The position numbers were made by a program, and so were the translations under genes. Shown here piece by piece: positions 18,209-28,751 of a stretch of 52,746 bases of DNA. The stretch comes from Campylobacterales bacterium (GTDB lineage: Bacteria > Campylobacterota > Campylobacteria > Campylobacterales > Sulfurospirillaceae): NCBI GenBank assembly GCA_024280575.1, contig JAJRPV010000032.1:1-52746 (forward strand), given 5' to 3'. Within the stretch, counting starts at the first letter, position 1. Every line of letters begins with the position of its first letter. The notes under the pieces were generated by a model. That model saw only the letters and a program-made list of their open reading frames with translations. It was not told the origin of the DNA and made no database searches.

Positions 18209-18562
18209 TTAAAGTGCGGCTTTAGCTTGTTTTACAACAGCTGTGAATGCTTCAGGATCATTCATAGCCATATCTGCTAATATTTTTCTGTCTAATTGTA
18301 TATTTGCTTTGTTTAAAGCATTGATGAAGCGAGAATAACTCATGCCATTTAATCTGCAAGCAGCGTTAATTCTAACAATCCAAAGTCTTCTAAAATCTCT
18401 TTTTTTAGTTCTTCTGTCTCTGTATGCATAGACTAGACTTCTTTCTAACTGCTCTTTCGCTTTTCTAAAATGTTTTCTTCTACCGCTGTAGAAACCTTTT
18501 GCTAATTTAAGTATTTTCTTGTGTCTTCTTCTTCTAACAACACCCGTTTTTACTCTTGCCAT
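18209..18562 (-). CDS. rplT: 50S ribosomal protein L20
   Basis: Assembly-initiating protein of the large subunit; in several bacteria it represses its own operon. 117 residues with the Arg/Lys-rich start [32 protein letters not shown] and the conserved [26 protein letters not shown]. It is the last gene of thrS-infC-rpmI-rplT. A 106-base gap separates it from rpmI. A short near-palindrome (GTCCC TTTT GGGAAC, about 18587-18601) in that gap may be an mRNA structure. Confidence 0.97.
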   Translation of the reverse strand: MARVKTGVVRRRRHKKILKLAKGFYSGRRKHFRKAKEQLERSLVYAYRDRRTKKRDFRRLWIVRINAACRLNGMSYSRFINALNKANIQLDRKILADMAMNDPEAFTAVVKQAKAAL

Positions 18563-18668
18563 TTATATCTCCTTGACCTTGATTGGTGTCCCTTTTGGGA
18601 ACTTGCCCTCTACTATAAAATAGTTTTTGAGGGGAAAAATCGCAATGATTTTATAATTTTTTAAAACT

Positions 18669-18863
18669 CTATTTCTTGCCTAGCATCAATTTCACAGATG
18701 CAACATCACGGCTATCTACAGTTTGCGCTTCTTTAAGTCCACGCATTCTTTTCGTAGGCTTTTTAGTAAGAATATGGCTTCTATAAGCTGAGCCTCTTTT
18801 TATTCCATTTTTTTTAGCTTTAAAGCGTTTAGCTGCACCGCGTACCGTTTTCATTTTCGGCAT
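18669..18863 (-). CDS. rpmI: 50S ribosomal protein L35
   Basis: 64 residues, starting [20 protein letters not shown], with [21 protein letters not shown] in the middle, the standard L35 sequence. It lies 72 bases after infC, in the usual infC-rpmI-rplT order. Confidence 0.97.
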   Translation of the reverse strand: MPKMKTVRGAAKRFKAKKNGIKRGSAYRSHILTKKPTKRMRGLKEAQTVDSRDVASVKLMLGKK

Positions 18864-18935
18864 GCTTTCTCCCTTTTATTTTTATCTATATTTTTATGAG
18901 CTGATAATTCTAGCTTAAAATCTCTTAAAACAATA

Positions 18936-19451
18936 TTATTTTTTAGGGACAGCAAGCATATTTACATAACGGCCTTCAAATACAGGAGTCTTGTCTCTAT
19001 CAGCAATATCTTCAACCATAGGCCAAACTCGTTCTAATACTTGCTTGCCGGCATCAGGATTCGACATCTCTCGCCCTCTTAAAAATACTCTAAACTTTAC
19101 ATGCTTTCCTTCTTTTAAAAATTCTCTAGCATGTTTAATTTTATAATTTATATCGTTTTGGGCAATTTTTACAGAAAGTTTTATCTCTTTTACTTCTATA
19201 GTTTTTTGCTTCTTTTTTGCTTCTTTTTGTTTCTTAACTTGCTGATATTTAAACTTACCGTAGTCCATAATCTTACAAACCGGTGGTTTTGCATCAGGGG
19301 CGATAAGTACCAAATCCAAGCCCAAGCCTTCTGCTATAGACAATGCTTTATTTCTAGAAATTACACCATACTGCGTGCCATCATCACCAAGACATCTTAC
19401 TTCACTTGCTCTAATGTCGTCATTAAGCATTACATCTTTACTTTTACTCAA
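18936..19451 (-). CDS. infC: Translation initiation factor IF-3
   Basis: Checks start-codon/anticodon pairing on the 30S subunit and keeps the subunits apart. 171 residues. The N-terminal domain has [17 protein letters not shown] and the linker region has [17 protein letters not shown]; the C-terminal domain has [27 protein letters not shown] and the FRGREM-like [10 protein letters not shown]. The frame begins with TTG at 19451, which overlaps the thrS stop (TTGA) and has GAGG seven bases upstream. An ATG exists at codon 8 (19430). A rare start is in keeping with known IF-3 autoregulation through non-AUG starts (AUU in E. coli). Confidence 0.95.
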   Translation of the reverse strand: MSKSKDVMLNDDIRASEVRCLGDDGTQYGVISRNKALSIAEGLGLDLVLIAPDAKPPVCKIMDYGKFKYQQVKKQKEAKKKQKTIEVKEIKLSVKIAQNDINYKIKHAREFLKEGKHVKFRVFLRGREMSNPDAGKQVLERVWPMVEDIADRDKTPVFEGRYVNMLAVPKK

Positions 19452-21265
19452 AAGCGTACCTCATTAAGTTTCTCCTTCATTTTTGTTTTTAATTCCTCTA
19501 TGCTTAGATTATACTGTTTTCTTTCTCTTCTATCCCTTAGGGCAACGCTATTGTTTTTAACTTCTTCATCACCCACCACTAAAATCATCGGAACTTTCAT
19601 CTTTTCAGCATTTCTAATTCTCTTATTTAAGCTCTCGTTTTTCGCTGAAATCTCTGTATCAATTCCCTCATCCAAAAGTGTTTCAAATAATTTTTGTGCA
19701 TATTCATGATGAGTTTCAGAAATTGGCACGATGATAGCTTGCGTAGGAGCTACAAAAAATGGCAATTCTCCTGCAGTATGTTCTATCAATATGCCTATAA
19801 ATCTTTCAAATGAACCTAGAATTGCACGATGAAGCATCACGGGTCTTGTATGTTCATTGTTAGCATCCACAAAAGCCAAATCAAATCTTTCTGGCAAGTT
19901 AAAATCTACTTGTATAGTTCCGCATTGCCATTTTCGCTTCAGCGCATCAGTTATTTTGATGTCAATTTTTGGGCCATAAAACGCTCCACCACCCTCATCT
20001 ATGCCATATTCTATACCGTTTCCGTCAAGTGCTTCCATCAGGCCCTTTGTAGCTACTTCCCAATATTTATCGTCGCCTATGGCTTTTTCAGGTTTTGTTG
20101 AAACTTCCATCTCATATTCAAAACCAAAAGCCTTCATCAAGGTATCGACAAAATCAAGAATCTCTAAAACATTTTCTTTAATTTGCTCAGGAGTACAAAA
20201 TATATGCGCATCATCCTGGGTAAACTCACGAACTCTGAAAAGCCCATGAATTACACCACTCATCTCATGTCTATGCACAACTCCATACTCAAAAAACTTC
20301 AACGGCAAATCTCTGTAGCTTCTTACTTCGCTTTGATACACCTTGATATGGCCGAGGCAATTCATCGGTTTTATACCATATTCAACATCATCAATAACGG
20401 TAAAGTACATATTTTCGCCATAATTATCATAATGTCCACTGACTTTCCATGCATCACTTTTCAAAATCTCAGGTCCACGAACAGGCTGATAACCTCTAAC
20501 TCTATGAGCTTTAAATAAAAGATGCTCTAATCTGCTTCGCATCCTCGCACCATTTGGAAGCCATATAGGAAGCCCTGCCCCAACTTCTTCATCAAAAGTA
20601 AACAGTTTTAACTCTTTTCCGAGTTTTCGGTGATCTCTTTTCTTGGCCTCTTCTATCATAGTCGCATAATCTCTCAAACTTTGCTTATCTGCAAATGCCG
20701 TACCGTATATTCGAGTAAGCATCTCTATTTTTTCGTCTCCTCCGAGATATGCGCCAGCCACTCTAGTCAGCTTAAAAAATCTTAAATATCTGGTATTTGG
20801 CACATGCGGTCCACGACATAAATCTTCAAAATCTCCCTGTTTATATATAGAAACTTCGCCATCTGGTATGCGTAAAAGAACTTCTTGTTTTAAATCATCA
20901 TCTTTAAAAAATTCGACCGCACCCTCTTTGGTCGTCGTAGTTTTAGTAATCGGTAGTTTGCGTTTTGCAATCTCTTGCATCTTTTTTTCGATTGTTTTTA
21001 AGTCGCTGTCACTAATCTTTTCACCAACGCGAAAATCATAATAAAATCCATCTTCAATAACAGGTCCGACAAAAAACTGAACATCAGGATACAACTCTTT
21101 GATAGCCTGAGCCATCATATGAGCCGTAGAGTGACGAATCACTTCCAGAGCATCATCAGAATTGTCAAATAAAATTTTTTGGAAATCTTGGGAATCTTGC
21201 GAAGCAACAGTTTGTGTATCTAGAAGTGTCTCGCCATCTCTGTAGGCTATGACCTCATTTTGCAT
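19448..21265 (-). CDS. thrS: Threonyl-tRNA synthetase (form without TGS domain)
   Basis: Charges tRNA-Thr. 605 residues, shorter than the E. coli enzyme (642) because the N-terminal TGS domain is absent; this short form is usual in Campylobacterota. The editing domain starts near [16 protein letters not shown] with the metal-site relatives HST and [10 protein letters not shown]. The class II core has [30 protein letters not shown], motif 2 [24 protein letters not shown] and motif 3 [19 protein letters not shown]. The anticodon-binding domain is at the C-terminus. It is the first gene of the infC-rpmI-rplT operon; tRNA-Val lies 42 bases upstream on the same strand. Confidence 0.97.
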   Translation of the reverse strand: MQNEVIAYRDGETLLDTQTVASQDSQDFQKILFDNSDDALEVIRHSTAHMMAQAIKELYPDVQFFVGPVIEDGFYYDFRVGEKISDSDLKTIEKKMQEIAKRKLPITKTTTTKEGAVEFFKDDDLKQEVLLRIPDGEVSIYKQGDFEDLCRGPHVPNTRYLRFFKLTRVAGAYLGGDEKIEMLTRIYGTAFADKQSLRDYATMIEEAKKRDHRKLGKELKLFTFDEEVGAGLPIWLPNGARMRSRLEHLLFKAHRVRGYQPVRGPEILKSDAWKVSGHYDNYGENMYFTVIDDVEYGIKPMNCLGHIKVYQSEVRSYRDLPLKFFEYGVVHRHEMSGVIHGLFRVREFTQDDAHIFCTPEQIKENVLEILDFVDTLMKAFGFEYEMEVSTKPEKAIGDDKYWEVATKGLMEALDGNGIEYGIDEGGGAFYGPKIDIKITDALKRKWQCGTIQVDFNLPERFDLAFVDANNEHTRPVMLHRAILGSFERFIGILIEHTAGELPFFVAPTQAIIVPISETHHEYAQKLFETLLDEGIDTEISAKNESLNKRIRNAEKMKVPMILVVGDEEVKNNSVALRDRRERKQYNLSIEELKTKMKEKLNEVRF

Positions 21266-21307
21266 TTTTATCCTTTTGAACTCTCAAACCCCGAGAGAAC
21301 GGTTTTA

Positions 21308-21383
21308 TGGTGGCCACGATTGGACTTGAACCAACGACCACTACCATGTCAAGGTAGTGCTCTACCAACTGAGCTACGCGACC
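21308..21383 (-). tRNA. tRNA-Val (anticodon GAC)
   Basis: On the minus strand: acceptor GGTCGCG with CGTGGCC (two G-T pairs), D-arm TAGCTCAGTTGGTAGAGC, anticodon stem CTACC/GGTAG with GAC in the loop, T-loop TTCAAGT and an encoded CCA. It lies between panE and thrS, on the same strand as both. Confidence 0.95.
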
Positions 21384-21433
21384 AATTATATAAATTGAAA
21401 GTAGATAATACTTAAAAATGGCATAAAATATAC

Positions 21434-22348
21434 TTAAAGAGACCTTTTAGATAGCTCTTCATACATCATTTTCATATTATCTGCCTTAACTCCTGATTTT
21501 TTTGCGGTATTTACGATATATCCGCTTATTGACTCGAGTTCTGTTTTGTTGTGATTTTCAAAATCTATCTGCATAGAAGTTTTAGAATTGTAAGGCACAT
21601 TTTGAACCTGTTTTATAGTTTTTTCTATCTCTTTTTCACCAATATCTATACCTTGTGCATTTGCTACATTTTTGATCTCTTCAAGCACATCTCTCAACAA
21701 ATCCGTCTTTTTTTCTATGATAAATCCCATAGGTGCTTTAAAATAAGAAGTCAGCGTCGCAAATGATGAAATCAGAAGATATTTTGTCCAGCAATCATAC
21801 TCTATTTTTTGGCTTAGTTTTGATTTTAATTCACTCTGATTTAAAATATCAACCAAAGCTTGTAATCTATCTTGAAATCTGTTTTTATAATCCCCCAAAA
21901 CAAGATAAAAAGTCGGGGCTTTTTTCTCTATAACTCCGGCTTCTTTTATATTTGATAAAACATAAACACAACCATCCAAAACTGTTGCTTTTTTGATATA
22001 TTCGCCCAGCTCAGCCTTGTGATTTACTCCGTTTGAGAGAGGAATTATGAGCGTATTTTCATCTACATGCAGGCTTATTACTTTTGATATATCTTTAAAA
22101 CTATAACTTTTTGTGGTTATGAAAATGATATCAAATATTTCGTGACTTTTGTCGTTTTCAGTATTAATTATATTTTTTGGGCGAACTACAAATTCATCAC
22201 CGCAATCTATCACTTTTAAACCGTTTTTTATTGTCTCGTAACTTTTTCCTCTGGCAAATAGCGTTATCTCAGCCAAGCCCTTTTGGATTAATTTTGCACC
22301 GATATACCCACCGACACCACCAACTCCGACAATACCTATTTTAAGCAT
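21434..22348 (-). CDS. panE: 2-dehydropantoate 2-reductase (ketopantoate reductase)
   Basis: NADPH-dependent reduction of ketopantoate to pantoate for coenzyme A synthesis. 304 residues. The N-terminal dinucleotide fold starts [19 protein letters not shown]. The family stretch ITTKSYSFKDI is followed by LIIPLSNGVNH, and the catalytic lysine is expected in DCWTKYLLISSFATLTS. The C-terminal helical domain has MQIDFENHNKTELESISGYIV, a good match to the family (S-M-x-x-D-...-T-E-...-G-x-V). It overlaps lspA by 8 bases and has a GGAG ribosome-binding site. Confidence 0.93.
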   Translation of the reverse strand: MLKIGIVGVGGVGGYIGAKLIQKGLAEITLFARGKSYETIKNGLKVIDCGDEFVVRPKNIINTENDKSHEIFDIIFITTKSYSFKDISKVISLHVDENTLIIPLSNGVNHKAELGEYIKKATVLDGCVYVLSNIKEAGVIEKKAPTFYLVLGDYKNRFQDRLQALVDILNQSELKSKLSQKIEYDCWTKYLLISSFATLTSYFKAPMGFIIEKKTDLLRDVLEEIKNVANAQGIDIGEKEIEKTIKQVQNVPYNSKTSMQIDFENHNKTELESISGYIVNTAKKSGVKADNMKMMYEELSKRSL

Positions 22349-22787
22349 CAGTTTTTCTCCTGTAATTTATAAAAATAATCCATATAATGGCAAAATCAAT
22401 CATCACATCCGCAAAATTAAAAACAGCAAAATTAAACCATTTGTGCCAATATATATAATCAACCACACCGCCATGAACAAATCTATCGTGCAAATTACCG
22501 ATTCCTGCACCGTACAAGATGCCAAGTGGCAGTGAATACTTTACAAAAAGATTTTTTTCGTATGCTAGATACAAACTTATAAGCACAAAAATGCCAAGTT
22601 GTATGTATTTTAAGTATTCTTGCAAAAAAGAGAGCATTGAAAAAGCTACGCCTTTATTGAAAACCAAAATTAAAGAAATATAGTCGCTATTCCATCTAAA
22701 TCCGTCTAAAAACAGCGATTTTAGATTTTGATCTATCAGAAAAATTCCGATTGCCATCAATAAAAAAACTGAAAATTTTTTAATCAT
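22341..22787 (-). CDS. lspA: Lipoprotein signal peptidase
   Basis: Inner-membrane aspartyl protease that cuts the signal peptide of prolipoproteins. 148 residues with four membrane segments (about 5-22, 55-75, 80-97, 122-142). The family motifs are [18 protein letters not shown] and [14 protein letters not shown], which hold the two catalytic aspartates. It overlaps the end of glmM by 8 bases and panE by 8 bases, so the three genes form a tightly coupled unit. Confidence 0.95.
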   Translation of the reverse strand: MIKKFSVFLLMAIGIFLIDQNLKSLFLDGFRWNSDYISLILVFNKGVAFSMLSFLQEYLKYIQLGIFVLISLYLAYEKNLFVKYSLPLGILYGAGIGNLHDRFVHGGVVDYIYWHKWFNFAVFNFADVMIDFAIIWIIFINYRRKTDA

Positions 22788-24129
22788 TAAGTGCTTTCTT
22801 CAAAAACGAATAGATTTTATTCATATATTTTTCTAAAACTTTTTCATTTGGACCTTCGAGTAAAATTCTAAGCAAATTTTCAGTTCCAGAGTATCTTACA
22901 AGAACTCTTATCTCATCTTTTTCAATTTCATCTACAATTTTTTGATATCCATCTATTTTATCAAGTGGAATCTTATTTGTCACTGCAAGGTTTTTTTGTA
23001 ACTGAGGATAAAGCTCAAACGGATTAAAAAGCGTACTAATCGGCTCTTTGCTTCTCAAAAAACAAGCCATCACAGCAAGTGAAGATATAAGCGCATCTCC
23101 TGTTTTTACATAATCCGACAAGATTATATGCCCGCTTTGCTCTCCTCCAAAATTTAATCCACTTTGGCTTAAAACTTCAAGAACATACTTATCACCTACA
23201 TTTGATCTCGCTAAAGATATTTCATTGTTGCCTAAATAATCTTCTAAGGCTTTATTGCTCATGACCGTTGCACACATGCAACTGCCTTTTAGTTTATTTT
23301 GAGAATTTAAATATGTTGCTAATTTTCCAAGTAGCTTATCCCCGTCTATCACATCGCCTTTTTCATCTACAACAACCAATCTATCAGCATCTCCGTCAAA
23401 TGCAAAACCAATATCGGCTCTTAATTTTCGCACTTCCTGACCTAAAATTTCCGGGTGCATTGCTCCACAATTCAAATTTATATTGCTTCCGTTAGGTTTA
23501 TTGTTTATCACAACGACATCTGCACCGAGTTCTGTAAAAATCGTAGGGGCAACTTTATAAGCAGCTCCATTTGCGGTATCCAAAACCACTCTGACACCGT
23601 TTAGTGTGAGATTTTTAGGAAATGAATTTTTGATATGAACTATATATCTTCCAATAACATCATCAACTCTTTTAGAGCGTCCTATGTCAAATTCTGATTT
23701 TTGGCTCTCTTCAATCAACTCTTCATTATGATAAATTTTTTCTATTTGTGCTTCTGCTTCTTCATTTAGCTTGTTTCCAAACGAATCGAAAAATTTTATA
23801 CCGTTATCAAAGTATGGATTATGTGAAGCGCTGATCATAATACCGGCATCACATCTCATATCTTCAGTCAAAAATGAGATGGCAGGTGTTGGCATAGGAC
23901 CGATTTGCCTCACATCATAGCCTACGGCAGTAAGGCCGGAGACTATGGCATTTTCTATCATATATCCGCTTCTTCTTGTGTCTTTTCCGATTAAAAATTT
24001 ATTTGTAATAGAGTTTTTTCTAAAGTAAATTCCAGCAGCCATCGCAAGTCGCATCGCCGTTGTGGCATTAAGTTTTTTTCCGGCTCTTCCTCTGACGCCA
24101 TCTGTTCCAAAAAGTCGTTGATTTGTCAT
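22780..24129 (-). CDS. glmM: Phosphoglucosamine mutase
   Basis: Converts glucosamine-6-phosphate to glucosamine-1-phosphate for peptidoglycan and LPS precursors. With the ATG at 24129 the protein is 449 residues. The catalytic phosphoserine is Ser102 in [10 protein letters not shown]. The metal loop is [14 protein letters not shown], the sugar loop GGEQSGHII, and the phosphate-binding loop [17 protein letters not shown]. The frame is open 10 codons further up to 24159, but [14 protein letters not shown] is the family start and AAGGAAAG precedes it. It is the first gene of glmM-lspA-panE; a -10 box is at 24191-24196. Confidence 0.96.
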   Translation of the reverse strand: MTNQRLFGTDGVRGRAGKKLNATTAMRLAMAAGIYFRKNSITNKFLIGKDTRRSGYMIENAIVSGLTAVGYDVRQIGPMPTPAISFLTEDMRCDAGIMISASHNPYFDNGIKFFDSFGNKLNEEAEAQIEKIYHNEELIEESQKSEFDIGRSKRVDDVIGRYIVHIKNSFPKNLTLNGVRVVLDTANGAAYKVAPTIFTELGADVVVINNKPNGSNINLNCGAMHPEILGQEVRKLRADIGFAFDGDADRLVVVDEKGDVIDGDKLLGKLATYLNSQNKLKGSCMCATVMSNKALEDYLGNNEISLARSNVGDKYVLEVLSQSGLNFGGEQSGHIILSDYVKTGDALISSLAVMACFLRSKEPISTLFNPFELYPQLQKNLAVTNKIPLDKIDGYQKIVDEIEKDEIRVLVRYSGTENLLRILLEGPNEKVLEKYMNKIYSFLKKALND

Positions 24130-24190
24130 TTTTATCTTTCCTTGATCATAATAATTCATTGCTGAAGGAGATTATACCCTATTTTGTGTT

Positions 24191-24196
24191 ATTATA
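24191..24196 (-). promoter_or_regulatory. -10 box of the glmM operon
   Basis: The minus strand reads GTGTATAATA, with TATAAT 62 bases before the glmM ATG. The divergent rpsT promoter has the same TGTGTATAAT string about 70 bases away. A CTACATGTAG palindrome (24203-24212) lies immediately upstream of this box. Confidence 0.6.
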
Positions 24197-24264
24197 CACT
24201 TTCTACATGTAGAGATATCGCTGAAAATTTTCTTAAAATAAGTTTACTTTAATCTTTCTTTGTG

Positions 24265-24270
24265 TATAAT
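24265..24270 (+). promoter_or_regulatory. -10 box of rpsT
   Basis: TGTGTATAAT, an extended -10, 33 bases before the rpsT ATG, preceded by T-rich stretches as in Campylobacterota sigma-70 promoters. Confidence 0.7.
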
Positions 24271-24302
24271 CCATTCCTAAAATTTAAATAAAGGCTATCA
24301 AA

Positions 24303-24575
24303 ATGGCGGATCACAAATCAGCAGAAAAAAGAATCAGACAGACAAAAAAAAGAACACAAAGAAATAGATTCTACAAAACAAGAATCAAAAATCTTACAAG
24401 AGCTCTTAGAGAATCAGTTGATGCAGGCGACAAAGAAGCTGCAGTAAAAGCACTTAAAGATGTGAACAAAAACTTTCACTCTTATGTATCAAAAGGTATT
24501 TTAAAATCAAATACAGCTGCAAGACGCGTAGGCAGACTTGCAAAATTAGTAAACAGACTAAATGGTGACGCATAA
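24303..24575 (+). CDS. rpsT: 30S ribosomal protein S20
   Basis: Binds 16S rRNA helices at the base of the 30S body. 90 residues, starting [21 protein letters not shown] and with the conserved [22 protein letters not shown] near the end. It is the first gene of a two-gene unit with prfA (29 bases downstream), the order seen in other Campylobacterota. Confidence 0.97.
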   Translation: MADHKSAEKRIRQTKKRTQRNRFYKTRIKNLTRALRESVDAGDKEAAVKALKDVNKNFHSYVSKGILKSNTAARRVGRLAKLVNRLNGDA

Positions 24576-24604
24576 GCGTCACTAACCCCAAATATAGGTA
24601 TTAA

Positions 24605-25672
24605 ATGCTCAAAAATAAACTTCAACCCTTTTTAGACAGATATGATGAAATCAGCAGACTCTTAAGTGAGCCTGACATATCAAATGATATAAAAAAAATG
24701 ACTGAGCTCTCAAAAGAGCAATCGCATTTACAAGCTATCAAAGACAAAACAGATCAATATATCGAAACACTTGATGCCATAGAAGAAAACAGATCTCTAC
24801 TTGAAGATAATGAGCTAGGCGAACTTGCCAAAGATGAGCTAAAAGAGCTTGAACCACTCAAGGATCAACTAGAAGAAGACATTAAAGTTATTTTACTCCC
24901 TACGGATCCAAATGATGATAAAAATATCTTTTTAGAGATACGAGCCGGAACAGGTGGTGATGAAGCTGCCCTTTTTGTATCTGACCTTCTTAAATCATAT
25001 CTTAGATATGCTGAAAACAAAGGTTGGAAAGTTGAAATTGTAAACTCAAGCGAGGGTGTTCTCAATGGATACAAAGAAGTTGTTGCACTTATAAAAGGCG
25101 ACAGTGTTTACTCAAGACTGAAGTTTGAAGGCGGGGTTCACAGGGTGCAAAGAGTACCTCAAACAGAATCTCAAGGAAGAGTACATACTTCGGCTGTTAC
25201 GGTTGCCGTTATGCCTGAAGTTGATGATGTTGAGATAGAAATAAATCCGAATGACTTGAAAATTGATGTGATGAGATCAAGCGGAAACGGTGGACAATCT
25301 GTAAATACAACAGACAGCGCTGTCAGGATTACTCACTTGCCAAGCGGTTTGGTTGTTACCAATCAGGATGGAAAAAGTCAGCATAACAACAAAGCATCTG
25401 CTATGAAAATCTTAAAAGCAAGACTTTACGACCTACAGATGCAAGAGCAAAACAGCGCTGAGAGTGAAAAAAGAAAAAGCCAGGTAGGCTCAGGAGACAG
25501 AAGTGCTAGAATCCGTACTTACAATTATCCGCAAAATCGCATAACAGATCACAGAATCGGGCTGACATTATATAGATTGGATGCTATTATGGAGGGTGGT
25601 TTGTATGATGAAATTATAGATCTATTAATGGCGCACTATCAAGCAGAAGCCATAAAAGATGCGGGCCTATAA
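24605..25672 (+). CDS. prfA: Peptide chain release factor 1
   Basis: Ends translation at UAA and UAG. 355 residues. The GGQ motif that triggers peptide release is in [21 protein letters not shown]. The anticodon-like tripeptide region of RF1 is present in the stretch [24 protein letters not shown] (the PxT of RF1 appears as PQT). TGA is not read by RF1 but by RF2, which bears on the in-frame TGA in def. Its last six bases overlap the end of the convergent bax-like gene. Confidence 0.97.
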   Translation: MLKNKLQPFLDRYDEISRLLSEPDISNDIKKMTELSKEQSHLQAIKDKTDQYIETLDAIEENRSLLEDNELGELAKDELKELEPLKDQLEEDIKVILLPTDPNDDKNIFLEIRAGTGGDEAALFVSDLLKSYLRYAENKGWKVEIVNSSEGVLNGYKEVVALIKGDSVYSRLKFEGGVHRVQRVPQTESQGRVHTSAVTVAVMPEVDDVEIEINPNDLKIDVMRSSGNGGQSVNTTDSAVRITHLPSGLVVTNQDGKSQHNNKASAMKILKARLYDLQMQEQNSAESEKRKSQVGSGDRSARIRTYNYPQNRITDHRIGLTLYRLDAIMEGGLYDEIIDLLMAHYQAEAIKDAGL

Positions 25673-26383
25673 CTCATCATCATAGTATAGCAGGTGATTA
25701 CTCTTAATAATATTTTCTAAAAACCTTACATACTTTCCTCTTCTTTGGGAATAATACAACATAGTTTTTGCTGCCATCAAGCCATCAAAAATAATCCCTC
25801 TTTTCCGTGCTCTCTCTCTTTGGTCTCTAAAACTTCTATAAGCTTTATGTTTATTAAGATTCAGCATATATGCATTGACGGAATCTTGAAGCGTTTTAAA
25901 GATTCTTAGAGTATGTATCTTCCCCTCGGCTCTATTGATGGGAACTATACCCTTGCCGCTGTAAGTCCATTCTCCAAAGATATTATTTGCTTCAAGCACA
26001 AATCTACTTTTACCCCATCCACTCTCTGCTGCTGCCTGGGCAATAGTTAGAGAAATAGGAACTGTATCAATTTTTTTCAAATACTCATGTCCATCAAATA
26101 GATTATGTATTTTGTATTTTTTATAAAGATGGATTAACTTTGCCAAAGAGAGTTCGTCTAATTCTCTAAAGCTGTTTTTGCCGGCATTTTCAAAAAACCT
26201 TATCACAAATGCTCTCTCTTTTTTTATATTAGCATCGCTTTTTTCAGCTAAAGGCAAAAGTAATTTTATAAACTCTTTTTTCTGTTTTTTTGAATCTTTT
26301 ATATCATAATAATAATATGGAAAACCGGCTCCAAACAGATTAATCGTAAAAATTAAAAGCAGTGAAAATCTAAACAGCATCAA
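25667..26383 (-). CDS. Bax-like glucosaminidase (peptidoglycan hydrolase), exported
   Basis: 238 residues. A signal peptide of about 18 residues ([19 protein letters not shown]) opens the protein. The glucosaminidase domain (GH73-like, as in E. coli Bax) is at about 105-230, with the key glutamate in [20 protein letters not shown] and the following IFGEWTY motif. It probably cuts glycan strands in the periplasm. It overlaps dapF by 14 bases upstream and the prfA stop downstream. A link to dapF makes sense because meso-diaminopimelate is the cross-linking residue of the same wall. Confidence 0.88.
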   Translation of the reverse strand: MMLFRFSLLLIFTINLFGAGFPYYYYDIKDSKKQKKEFIKLLLPLAEKSDANIKKERAFVIRFFENAGKNSFRELDELSLAKLIHLYKKYKIHNLFDGHEYLKKIDTVPISLTIAQAAAESGWGKSRFVLEANNIFGEWTYSGKGIVPINRAEGKIHTLRIFKTLQDSVNAYMLNLNKHKAYRSFRDQRERARKRGIIFDGLMAAKTMLYYSQRRGKYVRFLENIIKSNHLLYYDDEL

Positions 26384-27116
26384 TTACGGTGTCAAAAACT
26401 CTTGACACCTTTCCTTTGAAGTATAGCCTCTCTCTAGAAATCCTGAGTTCCAACTCTTCTTTGCTGGTTGGATAGACTTTTGTACTGTCTCCAAACATTT
26501 TATTTTGATTGGCAGCATAAAAACAAGCAGCCATTCCTGTTCCACATGCGAGAGTTTCAGCCTCAACCCCTCTTTCATAAGTCCTTACATGTAGCCCATC
26601 TTTTTTGATCAAAGCAAAATTTACATTTGCATTGTGGGAAAATCTCATCTTTGAAGCAATTTTTAAATCAAAGTTTTCTAAATTATCTACGAAAGTAACC
26701 AAATGAGGAACACCTGTATCATAAAAATACCATTCATACCCCTCTTCATTAAACGAATCGCTTAATTTTTTGGGATCCATCAGCATAGTCTCAACAATAT
26801 CGCCATCAACAGATGATTTGATAACTCCTGCCGCTGTCAAAAAACTCATATCTTTTTTTGCCAAATTGTTTTCAAAAGCATAATGCGCACAGGCTCTCGT
26901 GCCGTTTCCACACATCTCTGCTTCGCTTCCGTCATTATTGTAAAACTGCCATTTAAAATCATATTTTTCGTGAGGCAAGAGGACTATCAAACCATCTGCT
27001 CCCACTACATTTTGCCTATCACACAATCTTTTGGCAAGTTCACTTCTGTCAATTTCTTTAAATGTATGAAATATTACAAAATCATTTCCACTTGCATTGT
27101 ATTTTGAAACTTGCAC
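26370..27116 (-). CDS. dapF: Diaminopimelate epimerase
   Basis: Converts LL- to meso-diaminopimelate for lysine and peptidoglycan. 248 residues. The two catalytic cysteines sit in AEMCGNGTRACAHYA (near residue 68) and TLACGTGMAAC (near residue 190). The N-terminus MQVSKYNASGNDFVIF is typical. The ATG lies directly after the coaE stop. Confidence 0.96.
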   Translation of the reverse strand: MQVSKYNASGNDFVIFHTFKEIDRSELAKRLCDRQNVVGADGLIVLLPHEKYDFKWQFYNNDGSEAEMCGNGTRACAHYAFENNLAKKDMSFLTAAGVIKSSVDGDIVETMLMDPKKLSDSFNEEGYEWYFYDTGVPHLVTFVDNLENFDLKIASKMRFSHNANVNFALIKKDGLHVRTYERGVEAETLACGTGMAACFYAANQNKMFGDSTKVYPTSKEELELRISRERLYFKGKVSRVFDTVIDAV

Positions 27117-27683
27117 TTATCTGTCCTTTAAATATTTAATAAACTTTTTGACTTCACTTGCCAAATGCATCTCATCACCCCTATTGTCAATCACATAATC
27201 TGCTTTTTTCTTCTTTTCTTCTATACCCATCTGCGAATCAAGACTGATTAGTGCGTCATCCCTACTTAGGTTATCTCTTTTCATAAGTCTTTTTATCTGC
27301 TGTTCTCTTGGGCAATAAACCAAGGTTACTATTTGGGCGTCATAATGCCCACTCTCAAAATATAGAGGAATATCGGCTACGTATTTGATGTTTTTAGCTT
27401 CCAAAGATGATACTCTTTTGTATATCTCTTCTCTAATTAACGGATGAATATAATCGTTTAAAACCTCTCGCTTGCCAGGGTTTTCAAAAATCAAACTGCC
27501 TAAAGCTTTTCTATCTATCTTGTCGTCTTTTATATATTTTGATCCAAAAAGTTTTTTTATAACCTTGGCGTCTATCAATTTTTTTGCAATTTTATCTGCA
27601 TCTATAACCACAAAACCACTCTTTTCAAGTAGCCTACATGTAGAGCTTTTGCCAGTAGCAATTGAGCCGGTGAGTACAATCAT
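27117..27683 (-). CDS. coaE: Dephospho-CoA kinase
   Basis: Last step of coenzyme A synthesis: phosphorylates the 3' hydroxyl of the ribose. 188 residues. The P-loop is GSIATGKSS (residues 6-14), DADKIAKKLI follows, and the family stretch YVADIPLYFESGHYDAQIVTLVYCPREQQIKRLMKRD is present. First gene of coaE-dapF-bax-like. It contains one of the CTACATGTAG palindromes near its start (27634-27643). Confidence 0.95.
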   Translation of the reverse strand: MIVLTGSIATGKSSTCRLLEKSGFVVIDADKIAKKLIDAKVIKKLFGSKYIKDDKIDRKALGSLIFENPGKREVLNDYIHPLIREEIYKRVSSLEAKNIKYVADIPLYFESGHYDAQIVTLVYCPREQQIKRLMKRDNLSRDDALISLDSQMGIEEKKKKADYVIDNRGDEMHLASEVKKFIKYLKDR

Positions 27684-27719
27684 TTTCTACCTTTATATTA
27701 ATTTTAACATATATTTTGC

Positions 27720-27725
27720 TAAAAT
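27720..27725 (+). promoter_or_regulatory. Candidate -10 box of purM
   Basis: TAAAAT, 30 bases before the purM ATG, with an AAAAGG ribosome-binding site in between. The gap to the divergent coaE is only 71 bases, so both promoters must lie here. Confidence 0.4.
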
Positions 27726-27754
27726 CCTATTAAAAATAGACGAAAAGGTATGAA

Positions 27755-28750
27755 ATGGGTAGTGTAAGCTATAAAGATGCGGGAGTTGACATAGATGCCG
27801 GAGCGCAGTTTGTTGAAAATATAAAGCCATTGGTAAAATCAACATTTGATAAAAATGTAGTAGGCGGAATCGGCTCTTTTGCTGGCGCTTATGAGTTGCC
27901 TTCGGGGTATAAAAAGCCTGTGATACTTGGGGCAACTGACGGGGTTGGCACAAAATTAAAACTCGCTATTGATTCTGGAAAATTTGACACGGTTGGGATA
28001 GACTTGGTTGCCATGTGTGTAAACGACCTCATCTGCAACTTTGGAACACCACTTTTCTTTTTAGACTATTATGCAACTAGCAAACTTGACATCGACGAAT
28101 CCACTGCTGTTGTCAGTGGTATTGCCAAAGGATGTTTGGAGTCTGAATGCTCTTTGATAGGTGGAGAAACTGCGGAAATGCCCGGAATGTATGCACCAGA
28201 AGATTTTGATTTGGCCGGTTTTGCTGTCGGAATTGCTGAAAAAGATGAGATGAACAGACTCCCACATGTAAAGGCCGGAGATATTCTCATAGCACTTCCT
28301 AGCTCCGGTATTCATTCAAACGGTTACTCACTTGTTAGAAAACTGTTTTTCGATAAGTTAGACTATAAATTTGATACTTTGGTTGATGAAAAACCCCTCA
28401 TAGAGACACTTTTGACGCCTACAAGACTATATGTAAAAACTTTCAAAAAACTCAAACATAAAATTAACGCATTAGCTCACATAACAGGTGGTGGCATCAT
28501 TGAAAATCTTCCTAGAGTTTTGTCGGACAACCTTCAGGCTATCGTAGAAAAAGAGAAGATTAGGACTCTGCCTATTTTTGATTTGATGGGATTACATGTA
28601 GAGGAGCGGGAAATGTATAGAACTTTTAATATGGGAGTTGGAATGATTTTAGTAGCAAGCCCTGAAAATGTAAATTATATCTTGGAAAATAGCGATGGAT
28701 ATGTAATCGGCAAACTACAAATTGGCAAAAAAGAGGCTATTTTAGTATAA
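27755..28750 (+). CDS. purM: Phosphoribosylformylglycinamidine cyclo-ligase (AIR synthetase)
   Basis: ATP-dependent ring closure that forms the imidazole ring of purines. 331 residues. The N-terminal signature is SYKDAGVDIDAGAQFV; the catalytic and phosphate-binding stretches are ILGATDGVGTKLKLAI, GGETAEMPGMYAPEDFDLAGFAVG and HITGGGIIENLPR. The gene for the DUF218 protein follows after one base, so they are probably co-transcribed. Confidence 0.97.
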   Translation: MGSVSYKDAGVDIDAGAQFVENIKPLVKSTFDKNVVGGIGSFAGAYELPSGYKKPVILGATDGVGTKLKLAIDSGKFDTVGIDLVAMCVNDLICNFGTPLFFLDYYATSKLDIDESTAVVSGIAKGCLESECSLIGGETAEMPGMYAPEDFDLAGFAVGIAEKDEMNRLPHVKAGDILIALPSSGIHSNGYSLVRKLFFDKLDYKFDTLVDEKPLIETLLTPTRLYVKTFKKLKHKINALAHITGGGIIENLPRVLSDNLQAIVEKEKIRTLPIFDLMGLHVEEREMYRTFNMGVGMILVASPENVNYILENSDGYVIGKLQIGKKEAILV

Positions 28751-28751
28751 T

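Noticed and set aside
21270-21300. Hairpin CTCTC/GAGAG between tRNA-Val and thrS as a T-box
   Set aside because: Too short, no T-box consensus, and T-box leaders are a Gram-positive feature; more likely chance or a processing site.
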